Of a DNA stretch of 64,000 bases, positions 10,701 to 21,665 are shown one piece after another. Source of the stretch: Leuctra nigra. Its lineage: Eukaryota; Arthropoda; Insecta; Plecoptera; Leuctridae. Both the position numbers and the translations under genes were made by a program. Below the pieces are notes generated by a model. That model saw nothing but the letters and a program-made list of their open reading frames with translations, ran no database searches and was not told where the DNA came from. Each line of letters opens with the position of its first letter. Within the stretch, counting starts at the first letter, position 1. The DNA is taken from NCBI GenBank assembly GCA_934045905.1, contig OW203770.1, positions 29,397,259 through 29,461,258 of the forward strand, given 5' to 3'.

Positions 10701-12189
10701 TTAAATCATTTAAACCCGTTCTAATGTAACCAAAAACAAAAAATTTCGCTGCGCGGCTATTTAATGTGTGATTTTATTGCTAATGTAATATCATTTTAAA
10801 CCCGTCCTAAGGTAGCCAAAATACAAAAAATTCGCTGCTCGGCATTTTTATGTATACATTTTTTTTATTTTTTCGTTTTCTTTCAAAATTATACTTAGTA
10901 GGTACCTGTAAAATCATTTTAAACCCGTTGTAATGAAGCCAAAAAAAATATTTTTCGCTGCGCGGCTTTTTTATGTGTGATTTTGATACACGAATGAATT
11001 TTCTGTTTTCTTTCAAAATCGTCGTACCTGTAAAATCATTTAAAACTCGTTCTAATGTAGTCAAAATCCCAAAATTTCGCTGCGCGGCATTTTAGTTTGA
11101 TTTTATTTCTAATATAAATTATACTGACTGTTCTGTTTTCCTTCAAAAATATCGTACCTGCCTGTAAACTTATTGTAAACCCGTCTATAACCAAAAGAAA
11201 AAAAATCGATGCGCGGCATTTGTGTGGGTGCAAACCGTTTAATAATTAAATTAATTACTTCCCAGAGCTAAAACTAAAATAATTCACTTCACTTTATTTG
11301 TTTCTCTGTAGTTTTAAGAGGTGCTTCATCAAACATTAACAATGATAAATTATTTTCAAGTCTAAAATGCACCAAAAACCTTTAAAGTTGGTATTGAAAT
11401 TGAATTTTTTTCCGAGGCTATGCTCTCACCCCGGACCTGAATGTACCTACTGGGGGGTCCTCTCCCCAGACCCCATTGCGATCGCTGCCAATTTTATGTT
11501 CTTGATCATTGGGGGTGGGTGGGTATACCCATCAATGAATAAGCACCGGTCCTCAAGATAGGTTCGGCACGCCACTGTGCACAATTGACATAACCCGCAG
11601 CCGCCTCCCGTAACCCGCAGCCGCAACACGCAACCCGTATCACTATCTGTGCACAATTGACGTAACCAAGACATTACGGACTAAAGAAACCAAAGCACAT
11701 AGAGTGAAACACATATGACGCACACATCACGGTATCATTGTTCGCAAGGCACGGCTTCCTCTTCGTCTGACCTAAATAAACAAGAAAAGAACGAAAAATC
11801 TAGGAAAAATAATGACAATACCTACAGTTTTGGCGGCTGGGTTAGGTTATGCTGTTGTACGTAGGGTAGTTTGACTTTGATTTTAAAGTTTGATATTTGA
11901 CTTTTTCCGTTTCCGGTTTTGTTATCTCATTCTGATTGGCTGCCCGTCAGAATGTGGGCGTGGCCTAACGTAGCTTACGTAAAATTGTTGAAACTTGGTC
12001 AACTCTTGCGGGCTGCGACTGCGGGTTGCGGGTATGTCAATTGTGCGCGGGTGCATTGGTATGCATGGTTTCAACTTTTCACGCAGTTGCGCTTACGGGT
12101 TGCGGCTGCGGGTTATGTCAATTGTGCATGGGCCTTTAGCCTGCCAACTTTCAAGTTCAACTTCGACGTTGTATTGCGTCATCCTGCAG

Positions 12190-12388
12190 AATGTACAGCG
12201 GCCACCAACGAGACGCGATGTCGCTGCGCCGCTGGCTCGTCAACTTCCTCCCGTCGGCCGTGACGGATCTCACCCCCGACACTCTACGGACGCTGGTGGA
12301 GGATGGCGGGCCCTGGCTGGTGGTCTACCAGGCCCCGTGGTGCGGCCATTGCGTGCACTTCGAACCAGAGTTCATCCTCCTGGCAGAG
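12190..12388 (+). CDS. DNAJC10: ERdj5/DNAJC10-like protein, penultimate coding exon
   Basis: The exon follows acceptor CATCCTGCAG (ends 12189) and ends at donor GAG|GTACAG (12388/12389). It encodes the start of the last thioredoxin-fold domain. The segment before the domain (SGHQRDAMSLRRW..NFLP) and TDLTPDTL match the spacing of the final linker and Trx domain of vertebrate ERdj5. The active site is APWCGHC at 12332-12352; vertebrate ERdj5 has CGPC here, and CGHC is the classical PDI site. ERdj5 reduces disulfides of misfolded proteins in the ER lumen for degradation, working with BiP through an N-terminal J domain that is not in this window. GC content is far above the surroundings. The ATG at 12191 is an internal Met, not the start. 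No upstream exon is seen between 1 and 12189. Confidence 0.88.
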
Positions 12389-13236
12389 GTACAGACTCAC
12401 CTTCAAATCTGTACTTTAGAAGCAAAAGACCCAAAGTGCTTTTTCTCAATTTTGCATTGCACATTTTTGGAATTATGAAATCAAGGTCTATTAATTGCAA
12501 ATTGACTGCAATCAACAAAGTAGGTACAGTTATTTTTTTTCTTTTACAAAATGACTGGTGTCATGATTAAAAAATCGGAAAATTTTCCGCTTTTTGGGGG
12601 GATCTTACAAATGTTTTGGCAAACCATATTGTCACAATTTGCCCCCAGCAGGAATTTTTGGAAAAATTAACTATTTTAGTGATGATTTTACACACTTGGG
12701 ACCGATTTTTAAGACTGGTATGCCCGTATCTATTACGTTTTGGCATTCATCATGATCATGGAAGAAAATATTGATTTGGATTTTTTTTTTAAATCTCAAG
12801 AACTTGCACAATAAAGCTATATATTCTTATTAATACAAAAATCTGCTTCCTAACTCATCCCCAAAAGGAAATAGAATTTTTACCTGAGCTACAAATAAAT
12901 ATAAGTAAATAGATTTTAAAATTTTCTAATACAACAAAAGTTAAGGTGCAATTTATTTGCATTTTTTAAGATTAAAATTTAAAATGAATTTAATTGATTT
13001 TGCAAAAGATCGCCCTGTCCGTTTCTCAAAACGAAGCCAGCTGCCCTACGGCCCCACAGGATCCCTGCTGGGAATGTCCTTATTAATAGGCTTGACCGCC
13101 TCCTTCCCACCGTCCATCCATCATTATCTATTCTTCATCATCATCCATGTCACTAGCGTTGCCGCAGTGTGACGGTAAACACCACTATATAACCAGTATC
13201 CATGTCTTGTTATCTGAAGGGGACTGTTTCTTGCAG
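12389..13236 (+). other. Intron of the DNAJC10-like gene
   Basis: 848-bp GT..AG intron in phase 0, ending TTTCTTGCAG. It is AT-rich with no other gene. Short frames inside it are not conserved-looking. Confidence 0.85.
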
Positions 13237-13443
13237 CGTCTGGCGTCGCGAGTGAAGTGCGGCAAGCTGGACTGCGAGCGCCACCGAGCCGCCTGCCAGG
13301 CGCAAGGCGTGCGCGGCTACCCGACGGTCATGTTCTACTCGGGCGGCCAGGGCAGAGAGATCACCAGCCAGTCGGGCGACGCGATCGTCAGGAAGGTGGA
13401 GGCGTGGCTCGACGAGGGCCGGAGAGTTCACGACGAGTTCTAA
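13237..13443 (+). CDS. DNAJC10: ERdj5/DNAJC10-like protein, terminal coding exon
   Basis: Encodes 68 residues and TAA, continuing in phase from the exon ending at 12388. It supplies the rest of the Trx fold: VKCGKLDCERHRAACQAQGV, then the RGYPTVMFY cis-proline strand, and an amphipathic last helix (IVRKVEAWLDEGRR). The extra Cys pair (KLDCERHRAAC) matches the VDC..TC pair seen in vertebrate ERdj5. The protein ends HDEF, a KDEL-type ER-retrieval variant with Phe in place of Leu. Joined to the previous exon, the domain is the normal length for a PDI-type Trx domain, so this C-terminus looks functional. Gene identity rests on remembered family features, not a search. Confidence 0.88.
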   Translation, partial: RLASRVKCGKLDCERHRAACQAQGVRGYPTVMFYSGGQGREITSQSGDAIVRKVEAWLDEGRRVHDEF

Positions 13444-13555
13444 TCGTTTCATTACTCGTTCCAAATTACAGAGTATGTTCATCTCGGTTATAGACACAAC
13501 CTTCGTTAGAAATTCAGAGAAAACAGTTCTTAAATAAATAAATAATTTCGTAATC
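13444..13555 (+). terminator. 3' UTR with polyadenylation signal
   Basis: AATAAA occurs at 13532-13537 (with an overlapping copy at 13536), about 90 bp after the stop of the DNAJC10-like gene. Cleavage a short distance downstream is expected. Confidence 0.65.
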
Positions 13556-13759
13556 AACCTATGTTTGATATTATAAATGGAAAGTTGATATTAGTGACAA
13601 TCTGCAAACATCATTTTTGTAGACACAATTTTAATTAATATTTTAAAGAGAATACCTACACTTTCAGAATACTCTGATCTCTTTAACTTGTACTCATGTT
13701 AAACACGGTATAGGGGGAATTGAATCTACATAAAAATTAGCCATCTCTTGTTAACTATA

Positions 13760-14704
13760 TTGTACAAAAACAAAAACTTGTATATAGACTGCCAAGCACC
13801 TTTCCCCCTAAAAAGATTGAGATCTAAAAGAAGGTCGCAGCAATAATATATTGTTGAAACATTTTCGCACTTAAAATTCGTGAAATCATTTCGCCCAGTT
13901 CCTGCCGCCAAGCACAACATTATAAACCAAACATTGTACCCAAATTTGAGATGAGAAAAAACCTCTAGGTGAACCGTCATAGTATAAACTTTAAAACAAT
14001 TATACTCATTTAAAACGAAAAATAGAAAGTATTCAAATTTTAAAAACGTTAACAAAATCAATTTAAAAACATTTTTTTTACATAACTTAAAATAAAAATT
14101 AAAAAAAATTATTTAAAATTTAATTAAAAAAAAAATTAAGAAAAAAAAAATAAAAATAAAGCTTGGCGCATTGTGTCAAGGAGGGGGCAACATAAAAAGA
14201 AGATGTCGACCAAGGAGACGACGAAAGAAAGAAGGAAGAAGAAGACGATGAAGGAGAAGAAGGAAGAAGTCAACATGACGGTGCAAATTCAATGCGCCAA
14301 GCTTTATTTTTATTTTTTTTACTTTTAATTTTTTTTTTAATTAAATTTTAAATAATTTTTTTTAATTTTTATTTTAAGTTATGTAAAAAAAATGTTTTTA
14401 AATTGATTTTGTTAACGTTTTTAAAATTTGAATACTTTCTATTTTTCGTTTTAAATGAGTATAATTGTTTTAAAGTTTATACTATGACGGTTCACCTAGA
14501 GGTTTTTTCTCATCTCAAATTTGGGTACAATGTTTGGTTTATAATGTTGTGCTTGGCGGCAGGAACTGGGCGAAATGATTTCACGAATTTTAAGTGCGAA
14601 AATGTTTCAACAATATATTATTGCTGCGACCTTCTTTTAGATCTCAATCTTTTTAGGGGGAAAGGTGCTTGGCAGTCTATATACAAGTTTTTGTTTTTGT
14701 ACAA
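13760..14704. mobile_element. 945-bp near-perfect hairpin (long inverted repeat)
   Basis: Arms ~13760-14173 and ~14290-14704 are reverse complements with almost no mismatches. The same 101-residue open frame appears on opposite strands in the two arms, and the only differences I see are in A/T runs near the loop. The ~116-bp loop (14174-14289) is purine-rich (repeats of GAAGAAG, GGAGAAG). It starts about 200 bp after the DNAJC10-like poly(A) signal. No target duplication or transposase is seen, so it is either a very young foldback element or a hairpin-RNA locus. Confidence 0.85.
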
Positions 14705-16700
14705 CATGTCACATGAGGTGGTAGTTTACAGCAGCTTTCATTGATCATTGAGTGTTACCTATCATTACATTGTTAACGCCAACAACGTCACTTCTTGTCT
14801 AAAAATTTCTGTTTTTCTTCCAATAGTTCCCAAGTTAGTATAACGAAAGGGTCAATTTCTTTTGGTTGAATATGAGTTATCTCAACTTTTAAATTGCTAA
14901 AAGTTCACAACTTGTGAATAACGTAAATTGTAGGTGTATTGTTCCGGTGTAGACCGGAATTTGTGCGTCATCTCGTACTACGCATATTAGTTGCCAGTTG
15001 GTAAACTGAAAGGTACACGAAAAGGTAGATGATTGTAAATGCGTTTCCTTAATTTTAAATTCTTCTAAGTTCACTTTTTTGTGTAATTTAAACTCTATTG
15101 GTAAAGCGTTAAGGCTTACAGATGTTTACAGCACATTTTAAATAAAATCCGGATGTGTTTTGGAAGGCAATATAACTTAAAAGGAACTTATTTCATAAGT
15201 TAACTTTCCAGTTTCTGGAAACTTTCCAGGTAGGTAACTAACCAGTTCTTTATTTGAACTGGAACTAGTTCCTTTTTTTGAGGAACTAATCCAACACTGC
15301 TGTTTAGTGATAGTTCCATAACATGGATTATGCCGCAAATTTTTCCGCCAACAGTTTAAAAACGTACCAAAGATCACGAGTGGGGTTATGCAGAATATGC
15401 ATATATAATTTTCTATTATTACCTACGGGTGATTTTTTAAATTAGGGGATGTTGGAAGGGATCAAGTATCATACGGTATGGGTTATTTCATATAGAATGA
15501 GTACACCAAATTTGGTTGAGATCGGTCAAAGGGTGTAGGAGAAAATAAGAACGTTCATACCAAGAAGCCTTTTCCTTTGTTCATGCGCAGAGAGACACTA
15601 CTGAAAGTTAAAGGAATTACGGCAAAGGATGTGGCCATTTGATATTGCCTTGTTGTGAAAATTGATTTTGAAGATGTCAACCTAGAGTTCCTTTAAGATT
15701 AACTAGCTGAGCCACCTGGTGTTTATAGTGCTGGTTGGGAAGGAGTAGGACGTATATCATTAACAGTCACAAAACACACCAACACACGAACAAACCAACA
15801 AAGAACGGTCAACCTGATTGTACCTGACTGATTGCCAAGATACCCGAGAAGCTAAAGCACTATTTTTGCCGGAGAACAGACGCATAATCCTTGATCACAC
15901 GCTTATAAATTCCCTAAGGTGTCTACCGCTTACATCGGTATGTACGAGGGACAATCAATTAAAAATCAATGTACCTACCCATATTTTGTTTAAATCTCAC
16001 TAAATGATAATTAACATAAAAAATCTCAAATGATTAAAAAAAATATATATATATATGATAACAATGAGAAAAAATGGTAACACGGAGCGTATTTTATCTC
16101 CTCGGTCCCATTCAGTGCGTACCTATACATTTAAAAAAAACTGTTGCTCGTCAAGACTCAAGTGAAAAAAACATTGTTTAAAATATGACTTTATCCAACA
16201 CGTCATGTAATATACAAGCTAATGTTCAAATTCTTTTAAAAAGTACCAAATATAGTTATGAATGTAATTTATGAATAAGATTTTTTTATTTCATTTTGAA
16301 TGAAATGGCTTTAAATAAAAGTCCTTTACGATTACTAATTTTACCCTGGGGACGTCTTCGAACGAGTCGTGTGCTTACTCATTGTCTTGAAGTATACAAT
16401 TTTACAATAAATAGTGTGAAAATAAGTTATTTGAAAATACAATTGTGCTAGAAGACAGCCTCCTACTGCAGCAGAATCTATTATGTTATATTCCAAAACA
16501 AGTGTCATCTACGTACATTTGTATTCGTTTAAAAGTGTCAAGACAACATAGGAAACCAAACCTCTGATACGCTCACAACACAACCCCCACCCCTAATCCA
16601 CCAGCCACTGAATAGATCTGAATGTGAATTGTTTATTCTCCAAGCAATGACGATTCACGATATTAAATGACCTTTTATTGTTGTTGTTTATTGATTATGG
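14705..16700. other. Unassigned AT-rich DNA with minor repeats
   Basis: 15180-15305 has GGAACT/AGTTCC strings in both orientations and ends CCAACACTG, like a decayed hAT MITE end. 16040-16057 is an (AT)n tract. No gene supported. Confidence 0.4.
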
Positions 16701-16735
16701 TGTGTGTGTGGGGGGGGGGGGGGGGGGGGGGGGGG
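16701..16735 (+). repeat. (TG)n then 26-base poly-G run
   Basis: Five TG units lead into 26 consecutive G (16710-16735). This is a candidate G-quadruplex and a likely sequencing-length error site. Confidence 0.9.
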
Positions 16736-17335
16736 AGAGGGGGTGTATGTGTTTATTACGCATAGATCATACAATCAATTAGTCTACCGGTCTTTATTCC
16801 TGATAGTGATGGCATATTGTTGATGCATCTAATTGATTTATTGTTTGCTTTGATATTTTAGACAGTATGAATTATTTCGTGCATTAGGTATTCTTTTAAA
16901 AATGCCATTGCATAATTGACCATGTTTGTAAACACCTTTCGCACAAGGCATTCGATTGGCGTCAGAATACCATTGTTCATTGTGCGTAGTTAATCTATTA
17001 TTCTTTATTCTACACAAAACGAAGTTTCCATACTCTCGAAACTGAAATAAATTTAGATATTATAATATTCATACGTGAAGTAGTAGAAATAAAGATGTCA
17101 TTATGGAACGGAATCGATGTCTGTTATTCGTTTGTATTATTGTCCCAATACTTGAATATCCATAAATACTATCCAAACTAGTTTTCTCAAATGGTTGATA
17201 CTACGTCATATTCTGTCGTCATATTGAGGTATATTTGAGGTTTGAATCTTTCAATGTGACAAAATTATGAAGTTCACCTAGAATTCTACGAGCGGCTAGA
17301 GACAGAAGGTGCTCCAGGCGGCGTAGGGCGCGCGC
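16736..17335. other. Unassigned DNA
   Basis: No gene or clear repeat structure found. Confidence 0.4.
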
Positions 17336-17565
17336 ATAAGTTTTACTGGGCAGCCTAAGGAATAAAACTCTCTATGGGTATAGACAAAGTCGAACTGGCG
17401 AAAATTAAAACTGTGCAACTTAAAAAAATAACTCTATGGTTAGGCAGAATTAAAACTTGTAAAAATTGCAAATAAAAAAGTACGACCCCGGCCGGTATCG
17501 AACCGGCCACCCCTAACACCGTAAGCCAATGCACTGTCTATTGCGCCAACAGGACGGCGATACTG
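17336..17565 (-). mobile_element. tRNA(Arg)-derived SINE, copy 1
   Basis: On the minus strand, box A TGGCGCAATAGA (17548-17537) and box B GGTTCGATACC (17504-17494) mark a tRNA-like head. The anticodon loop reads TTACGGT, suggesting Arg(ACG), but the anticodon stem relies on wobbles. The body runs to ..CCCAGTAAAAC at 17336. The same head and body occur on the plus strand at 27344-27552. Confidence 0.75.
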
Positions 17566-17821
17566 AATGCCGTTCGTAACCACTAAACTAGCAAATGGGC
17601 GAAGATTTCAACAAGACGCAATGTCGCTCGTCATACCTGCAGCATTACCTACGAACCTGATACTATCTGTGATCGCGATGGCAATCGGCGTGCCGCGATG
17701 GCGATGTTTCGGGTTATTGATGATCTACACAGCATCCCTCGACCTCTCATTTGAATATATATACTGGAAGGTATCATCGCTTACACAAATTAAAAAGGAT
17801 GATGTGAAAAAAAAGTTTTTC

Positions 17822-17905
17822 TAGGATCGGGAATCGAACCCGTTATGCAGGAACACAAGCCAGCTGCCTCCGATAATTCAGCTATTCAGGCCGACAGGAT
17901 ACGTG
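17822..17905 (-). mobile_element. tRNA-like SINE head
   Basis: Minus strand: box B GGTTCGATTCC (17840-17830) and an A-box-like TAGCTGAATTATCGG (17884-17870). The T arm is intact and the rest does not fold as a functional tRNA. Probably a second SINE family, or part of the repeat that ends in the (GCCA)n tract. Confidence 0.5.
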
Positions 17906-18245
17906 GAGTTGACAGCGAAGCTGCTGCGTTGGTAGATGAAGGGGAAGAGCGGAACGCTTAATATTGATAATTTTTCCACTTCCGGTTTGAAAATTTTGTT
18001 TTTTCTTGAAGTGGAGTGTCTAGCAATACATTGTCTTTAATGTTGCCAAATTTCAAAACTGTCGATGGACCCGTTTGACTTTTGAAAAAAATTAAAATTT
18101 AAAATTGGATAAATTCACTTCCGGCCAAAATATTTCAGATTTTCTTTCAGAAGTACGCGTGAGAAGGGGGACTCTATGTGTCTACCAAATTTCAACTCTC
18201 TAGACCAAACCGTGCAATCTGTAGAAAAGGGCAAGCAAAACGACG

Positions 18246-18266
18246 TGCCTAGCTAGCCAGCCAGCT

Positions 18267-18305
<39 letters not shown>
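18246..18305 (+). repeat. (CCAG)n microsatellite
   Basis: About 13 units of CCAG with a few TAGC interruptions. It follows text typical of a retroposon body, so it may be a retroposon tail. Confidence 0.9.
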
Positions 18306-18306
<1 letters not shown>

Positions 18307-19865
18307 CCAAAGTCAATCCTTGCATGTTTGAGGCCCAAAATTCACCCCGAAGGGATGATCGCAGCACTTTGATTTTTGGTTAGGTGTTGTCAGGTGGCTA
18401 AATATACCCGATAACCATGGTTTTCAACTTTCATTTCTCACTGCATGTATGCCTGCCGATACCTCGTTTTGACCACTTAAGCCGTTGCTGTATAAGTCTC
18501 TGGTAGTAGCTCGCGCGTTGTAAGATAGAGCGGTGCTTGGCAGCGTCGAGCTAACGCCCGACTAGATTACTTACGTTGTCAGTAATCCACTTCTACGCAA
18601 AACCTCATTCAATCTGGATTTACTGCCTCGAAGTGACCTTCCCCAACTTGGAAGCTGTTAAACTGTATATGAACTGGAGCCTTTTGGGTGGATTCCGTTC
18701 TCCTTCTCGCATTTGTCATGGTTTTTTCAGTTGAAATGAAGTTGAATACTGCGTATTCCAAGGTGAGCCTACTCACTCTCATTGAGACTTGAAACAACTG
18801 TAAATGTGACATTGATCAAAAGTTTCTCCCTAGTAGTCTGTACACAAATCATTTGTAGGTACATTCAAAAACAAACTGGACTTGACATTTAAAAAAGTTT
18901 TAATGCATAGAAATTTAGAAGACTGAATTTTCCGAAGTAGAATACGAATCTGCACAATGGGGAATTCTCTTAGATATTGTATGAATTAAAGCATGGAATA
19001 TTCAAAGTATACCTATGTTTCTGATCTAGAGAAACAAAAAATATCCACCAAGGAATCTTGAATTTTACTCGGTAATGTGACTTGTCTAACCTAAGTAGAC
19101 AACTATTAACAAACACTAAACACATTGAAGTAGTATGTTGGTGGAACTTACTGGTTATCAACTGAGTGATAACATTTAGGTATTAAAGGAATAAAAGAAA
19201 ATCACTGAGAATTCCCTGTTTGAGAAGAATGATCTGATAGTCCAGTTTGCGAATGAAATTCAATTTGTTGAAAATAGTCGAGTCAAAGATCAAAATCTCT
19301 AAAAGAGTTGGCAGATCTGATTTTTTTTTTCACTAGTACTTGAACATTATTTAAGTGTTTGGTTTATTTTACACTTGGCAGTGTTTCGTCTGCGGGATAT
19401 TGGAAAGTATTGTGCTCAATGGTGGACCATTTCCACTGTGTTCCGTATATCAGTGGGCTTCCTTAGGCTTTACTTAAGAAACATTATCTCATAATTCTGA
19501 TTGATAATTGTGCCAAGCCTTGCTAGGTATGTCATTCGCTATACTCATAGCTCAAATCATGTTACATGTACTACACAAAAGTAATTAATGTGTAACACTA
19601 CTTCAGTGGTGAACCAAAATAAACCTCAATGTGTATTGAAATGCAATTTTTGACATTATCGGTCAAAGATAATGTGACTATGTTACACTTTGAAGTCGCA
19701 TGTCTTAAAGTTGATGATTATCATTCTTTGAAATTCAAATAGCCAATAGTTTTGATATTATTTGAAATATTTTCACCTGTATGCTGAAGATTCCAGGTAA
19801 ACTCTTCTTTTAGAAATTGTGCTGAAAAAAGCAAAGAGTTAAAAGCATTCAAAGCCCCCATTTAA
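18306..19865. other. Unassigned DNA
   Basis: No gene, tandem repeat or paired inverted repeat recognised. Confidence 0.4.
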
Positions 19866-19902
19866 TTAATAAATAACACCAGTCGTTGGACTGTCACAAA
19901 CC

Positions 19903-20309
19903 TTAAAAGCTTTTTATTAGCAATATTTCGTTTACAATTCAGTAAACTTCATCAGGCTGTCAAATGACATGTCAAGAAAAAACAAATTTGAAAAACAACA
20001 TTTCAACTACTCTATGTAAAAATAAATACGAAATACCAAGCCACGAATTTGATGAAATTTGGGCATCAACTTTAAAAGCTGAAATAATTGAAAGGTGGCA
20101 ACAGGTGATTTAGTTTTTATAATCCAAGGTTTATTATTTATTGATTGATTTTAACAAAGCTATTTGACAATTTGAAATCTTTGGAAATGTAGGTACATAG
20201 AGTAGTTGAAATGATGTTTTTCAAATTTGTTTTTTCTTGACATGTCATTTGACAGCCTGATAAAGTTTACTGAATTTTAAACGAAATATTGCTAATAAAT
20301 AGCTTTTAA
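19903..20309. mobile_element. Foldback element, ~114-bp arms
   Basis: Arm 19903-20016 is repeated inverted at 20197-20309 (shared strings AGCAATATTTCGTTT and GACATGTCATTTGACAG in the appropriate orientations). The loop is about 180 bp. Confidence 0.8.
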
Positions 20310-20756
20310 GACCTCCGTTCACGGAGAGACCAACTCAAAATTTTAGATATAAGTGTAACTTGAGCTCTTTACGATCATTCGTCATCTTGACAGTTGTGAT
20401 AATAATCCCAGGCTGGCTTCCAGTCACGTACAACAGCTCGTAAATAGTCCGAGATAATGTAAACAAACTCCACACCACAACATTCCATTCATTCAGTCCA
20501 TCAACAGAAATTATTTCGATGGCAGATCTCTTGAACTCCAAGTAAGAATGCCTGGTTCGATTCCCTTTTGCATATATTTTACACTTGTGGATACCATTTT
20601 GTGAGGCATGATCTTTTTTTATCTTACCAAGATCTTGCCAAGTTTATACACAATTTTGCTAACATTTTTATATTATTTATGCTACCATTATGCCATTATT
20701 ATAAAAGAGATAAGATCTTGGAAACATGTTCTCATTAATATACTTGTAAAATGATC

Positions 20757-21074
20757 AATGTAACGTAACGCGTTGATAAGTGAGCACATGTACGAGTAAT
20801 GGTGGTAAAAGCCATGCAAAATTTTAGCTTCATTTTAGTTTTTCCGACAATTAATGGAATGTATTTTATTTATTATATTTTTAACCTATGAACGGATTTC
20901 AAACAAATTTCGGTCTGCAAACCCCAGAGGCGGTCCATACGCGTGTGCACAATTTCAGCACTATCAGACAAACGAAGCGACCTCGACCTTATAATATGCA
21001 GGGAAGAAAAAAACATGTTAAAATAACAGAGGTCCGTGCCAAAAGGGCAAATAAGAGACGCTCGCTCGCTCAAT
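20757..21074 (+). mobile_element. Helitron-like family F1, truncated copy
   Basis: Contains the F1 subterminal block (GTAACGCGTTGATAAGTGAGC) in diverged form and the F1 end GACGCTCGCTCGCTCAA at 21074, followed by T. It lacks the CTAGG end. Confidence 0.5.
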
Positions 21075-21119
21075 GATACGATTTAGGGCCGATTTATACA
21101 ATACCTTGATTAGCTTGCA

Positions 21120-21665
21120 TTGACAAAGTTGTCGTACCGAACCGGGACTTAAACCAGGTATCTTTATCTAGATAAAGATAAAAATAACCTGCCAAAAATG
21201 TATCTAGATAAGATAGTAGATACATTTCCAAGAAATCATCTAGATAATAGAAACAGTTAAAAAAATTATCAAGATAACTGTAATAGATAATGGATAATTT
21301 GTTTTTACCAAATACTACACTGTTCCGTAATTAATTTCGAATCCTAAATTCGGAACCCAAGTTTTTTTAAAAATGGGGCGTCTAAACAAGCCAACTATTG
21401 CGACTAAACGGTGATGATTTTCCTTTTTCATATCATCTGACATTTGAGGTTTGTGCATGTTTTTACAAATAAATTAATTTTGAATTTTATATTTTTTATC
21501 TAGATAATTGTCAATAGATAACAATATTTGTATCTAGATAAAGATAAAGATATCAAATACTGTAATTATCTAGATAAGAAAATAGATAAAAAAAATACCT
21601 CGATAAGTCACAACACTGCCTACGGGTGAGAGCTCAACCCAATGAGCTATCCGGCCAGCAGGCCG
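21120..21665 (-). mobile_element. tRNA-like sequence split by a TATCTAGATA-rich element
   Basis: On the minus strand box A TAGCTCATTGGGTTGAGC (21649-21632) and box B GGTTTAAGTCC (21155-21145) are about 480 bp apart instead of about 40. The material between (~21156-21618) is full of TATCTAGATA palindromes and ends CAACACTG, so a MITE seems to have landed in a tRNA-like SINE head. The exact insertion edges are not certain. Confidence 0.5.

Larger units (their letters stand above)
8605..11235. repeat. ~120-bp satellite, interrupted by insertions
   Basis: Units share AATCATTTTAAACCCGT, a CCAAAAACCAAAAAATT block and GCTGCGCGGC. The last motif or variants start near 9135, 9245, 9376, 10751, 10835, 10959, 11080 and 11212. 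Units range from about 85 to 130 bp. The gap between 9.46 and 10.70 kb is a piggyBac-like insertion, and the first unit is split by a hAT MITE. Confidence 0.75.
7980..11577. mobile_element. hAT-like element with perfect 8-bp target duplication
   Basis: Ends are CAGTGGCATGCCGACCTATCT on the left (one inserted base relative to the other end) and CAGTGGCGTGCCGAACCTAT on the reverse strand at the right. TGCACAAT lies directly outside both ends (7972-7979 and 11578-11585). The 3,598-bp element carries no transposase frame. Most of its interior is a satellite array with further insertions, so it is non-autonomous. Confidence 0.85.
7965..12135. mobile_element. Outer PIF/Harbinger-like MITE (TTA duplication), heavily invaded
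   Basis: The left end AGGCCCATGCACAAT (7965-7979) continues, after the nested hAT-like element, as TGACATAACCCGCAGCCGC (11586 on). The right end is the reverse complement, finishing ATTGTGCATGGGCCT at 12135. TTA flanks both ends (7962-7964 and 12136-12138). Inner arms contain several AACCCGCAGCCGC strings. Without the nested insertion the element is about 565 bp. It has no coding capacity. Its right end lies only 54 bp upstream of the exon that starts at 12190. Confidence 0.75.

Noticed and set aside
13726..14744. Two identical ~110-codon proteins on opposite strands
   Set aside because: They are the same DNA read in the two arms of one hairpin; composition is AT-driven and no domain is present.
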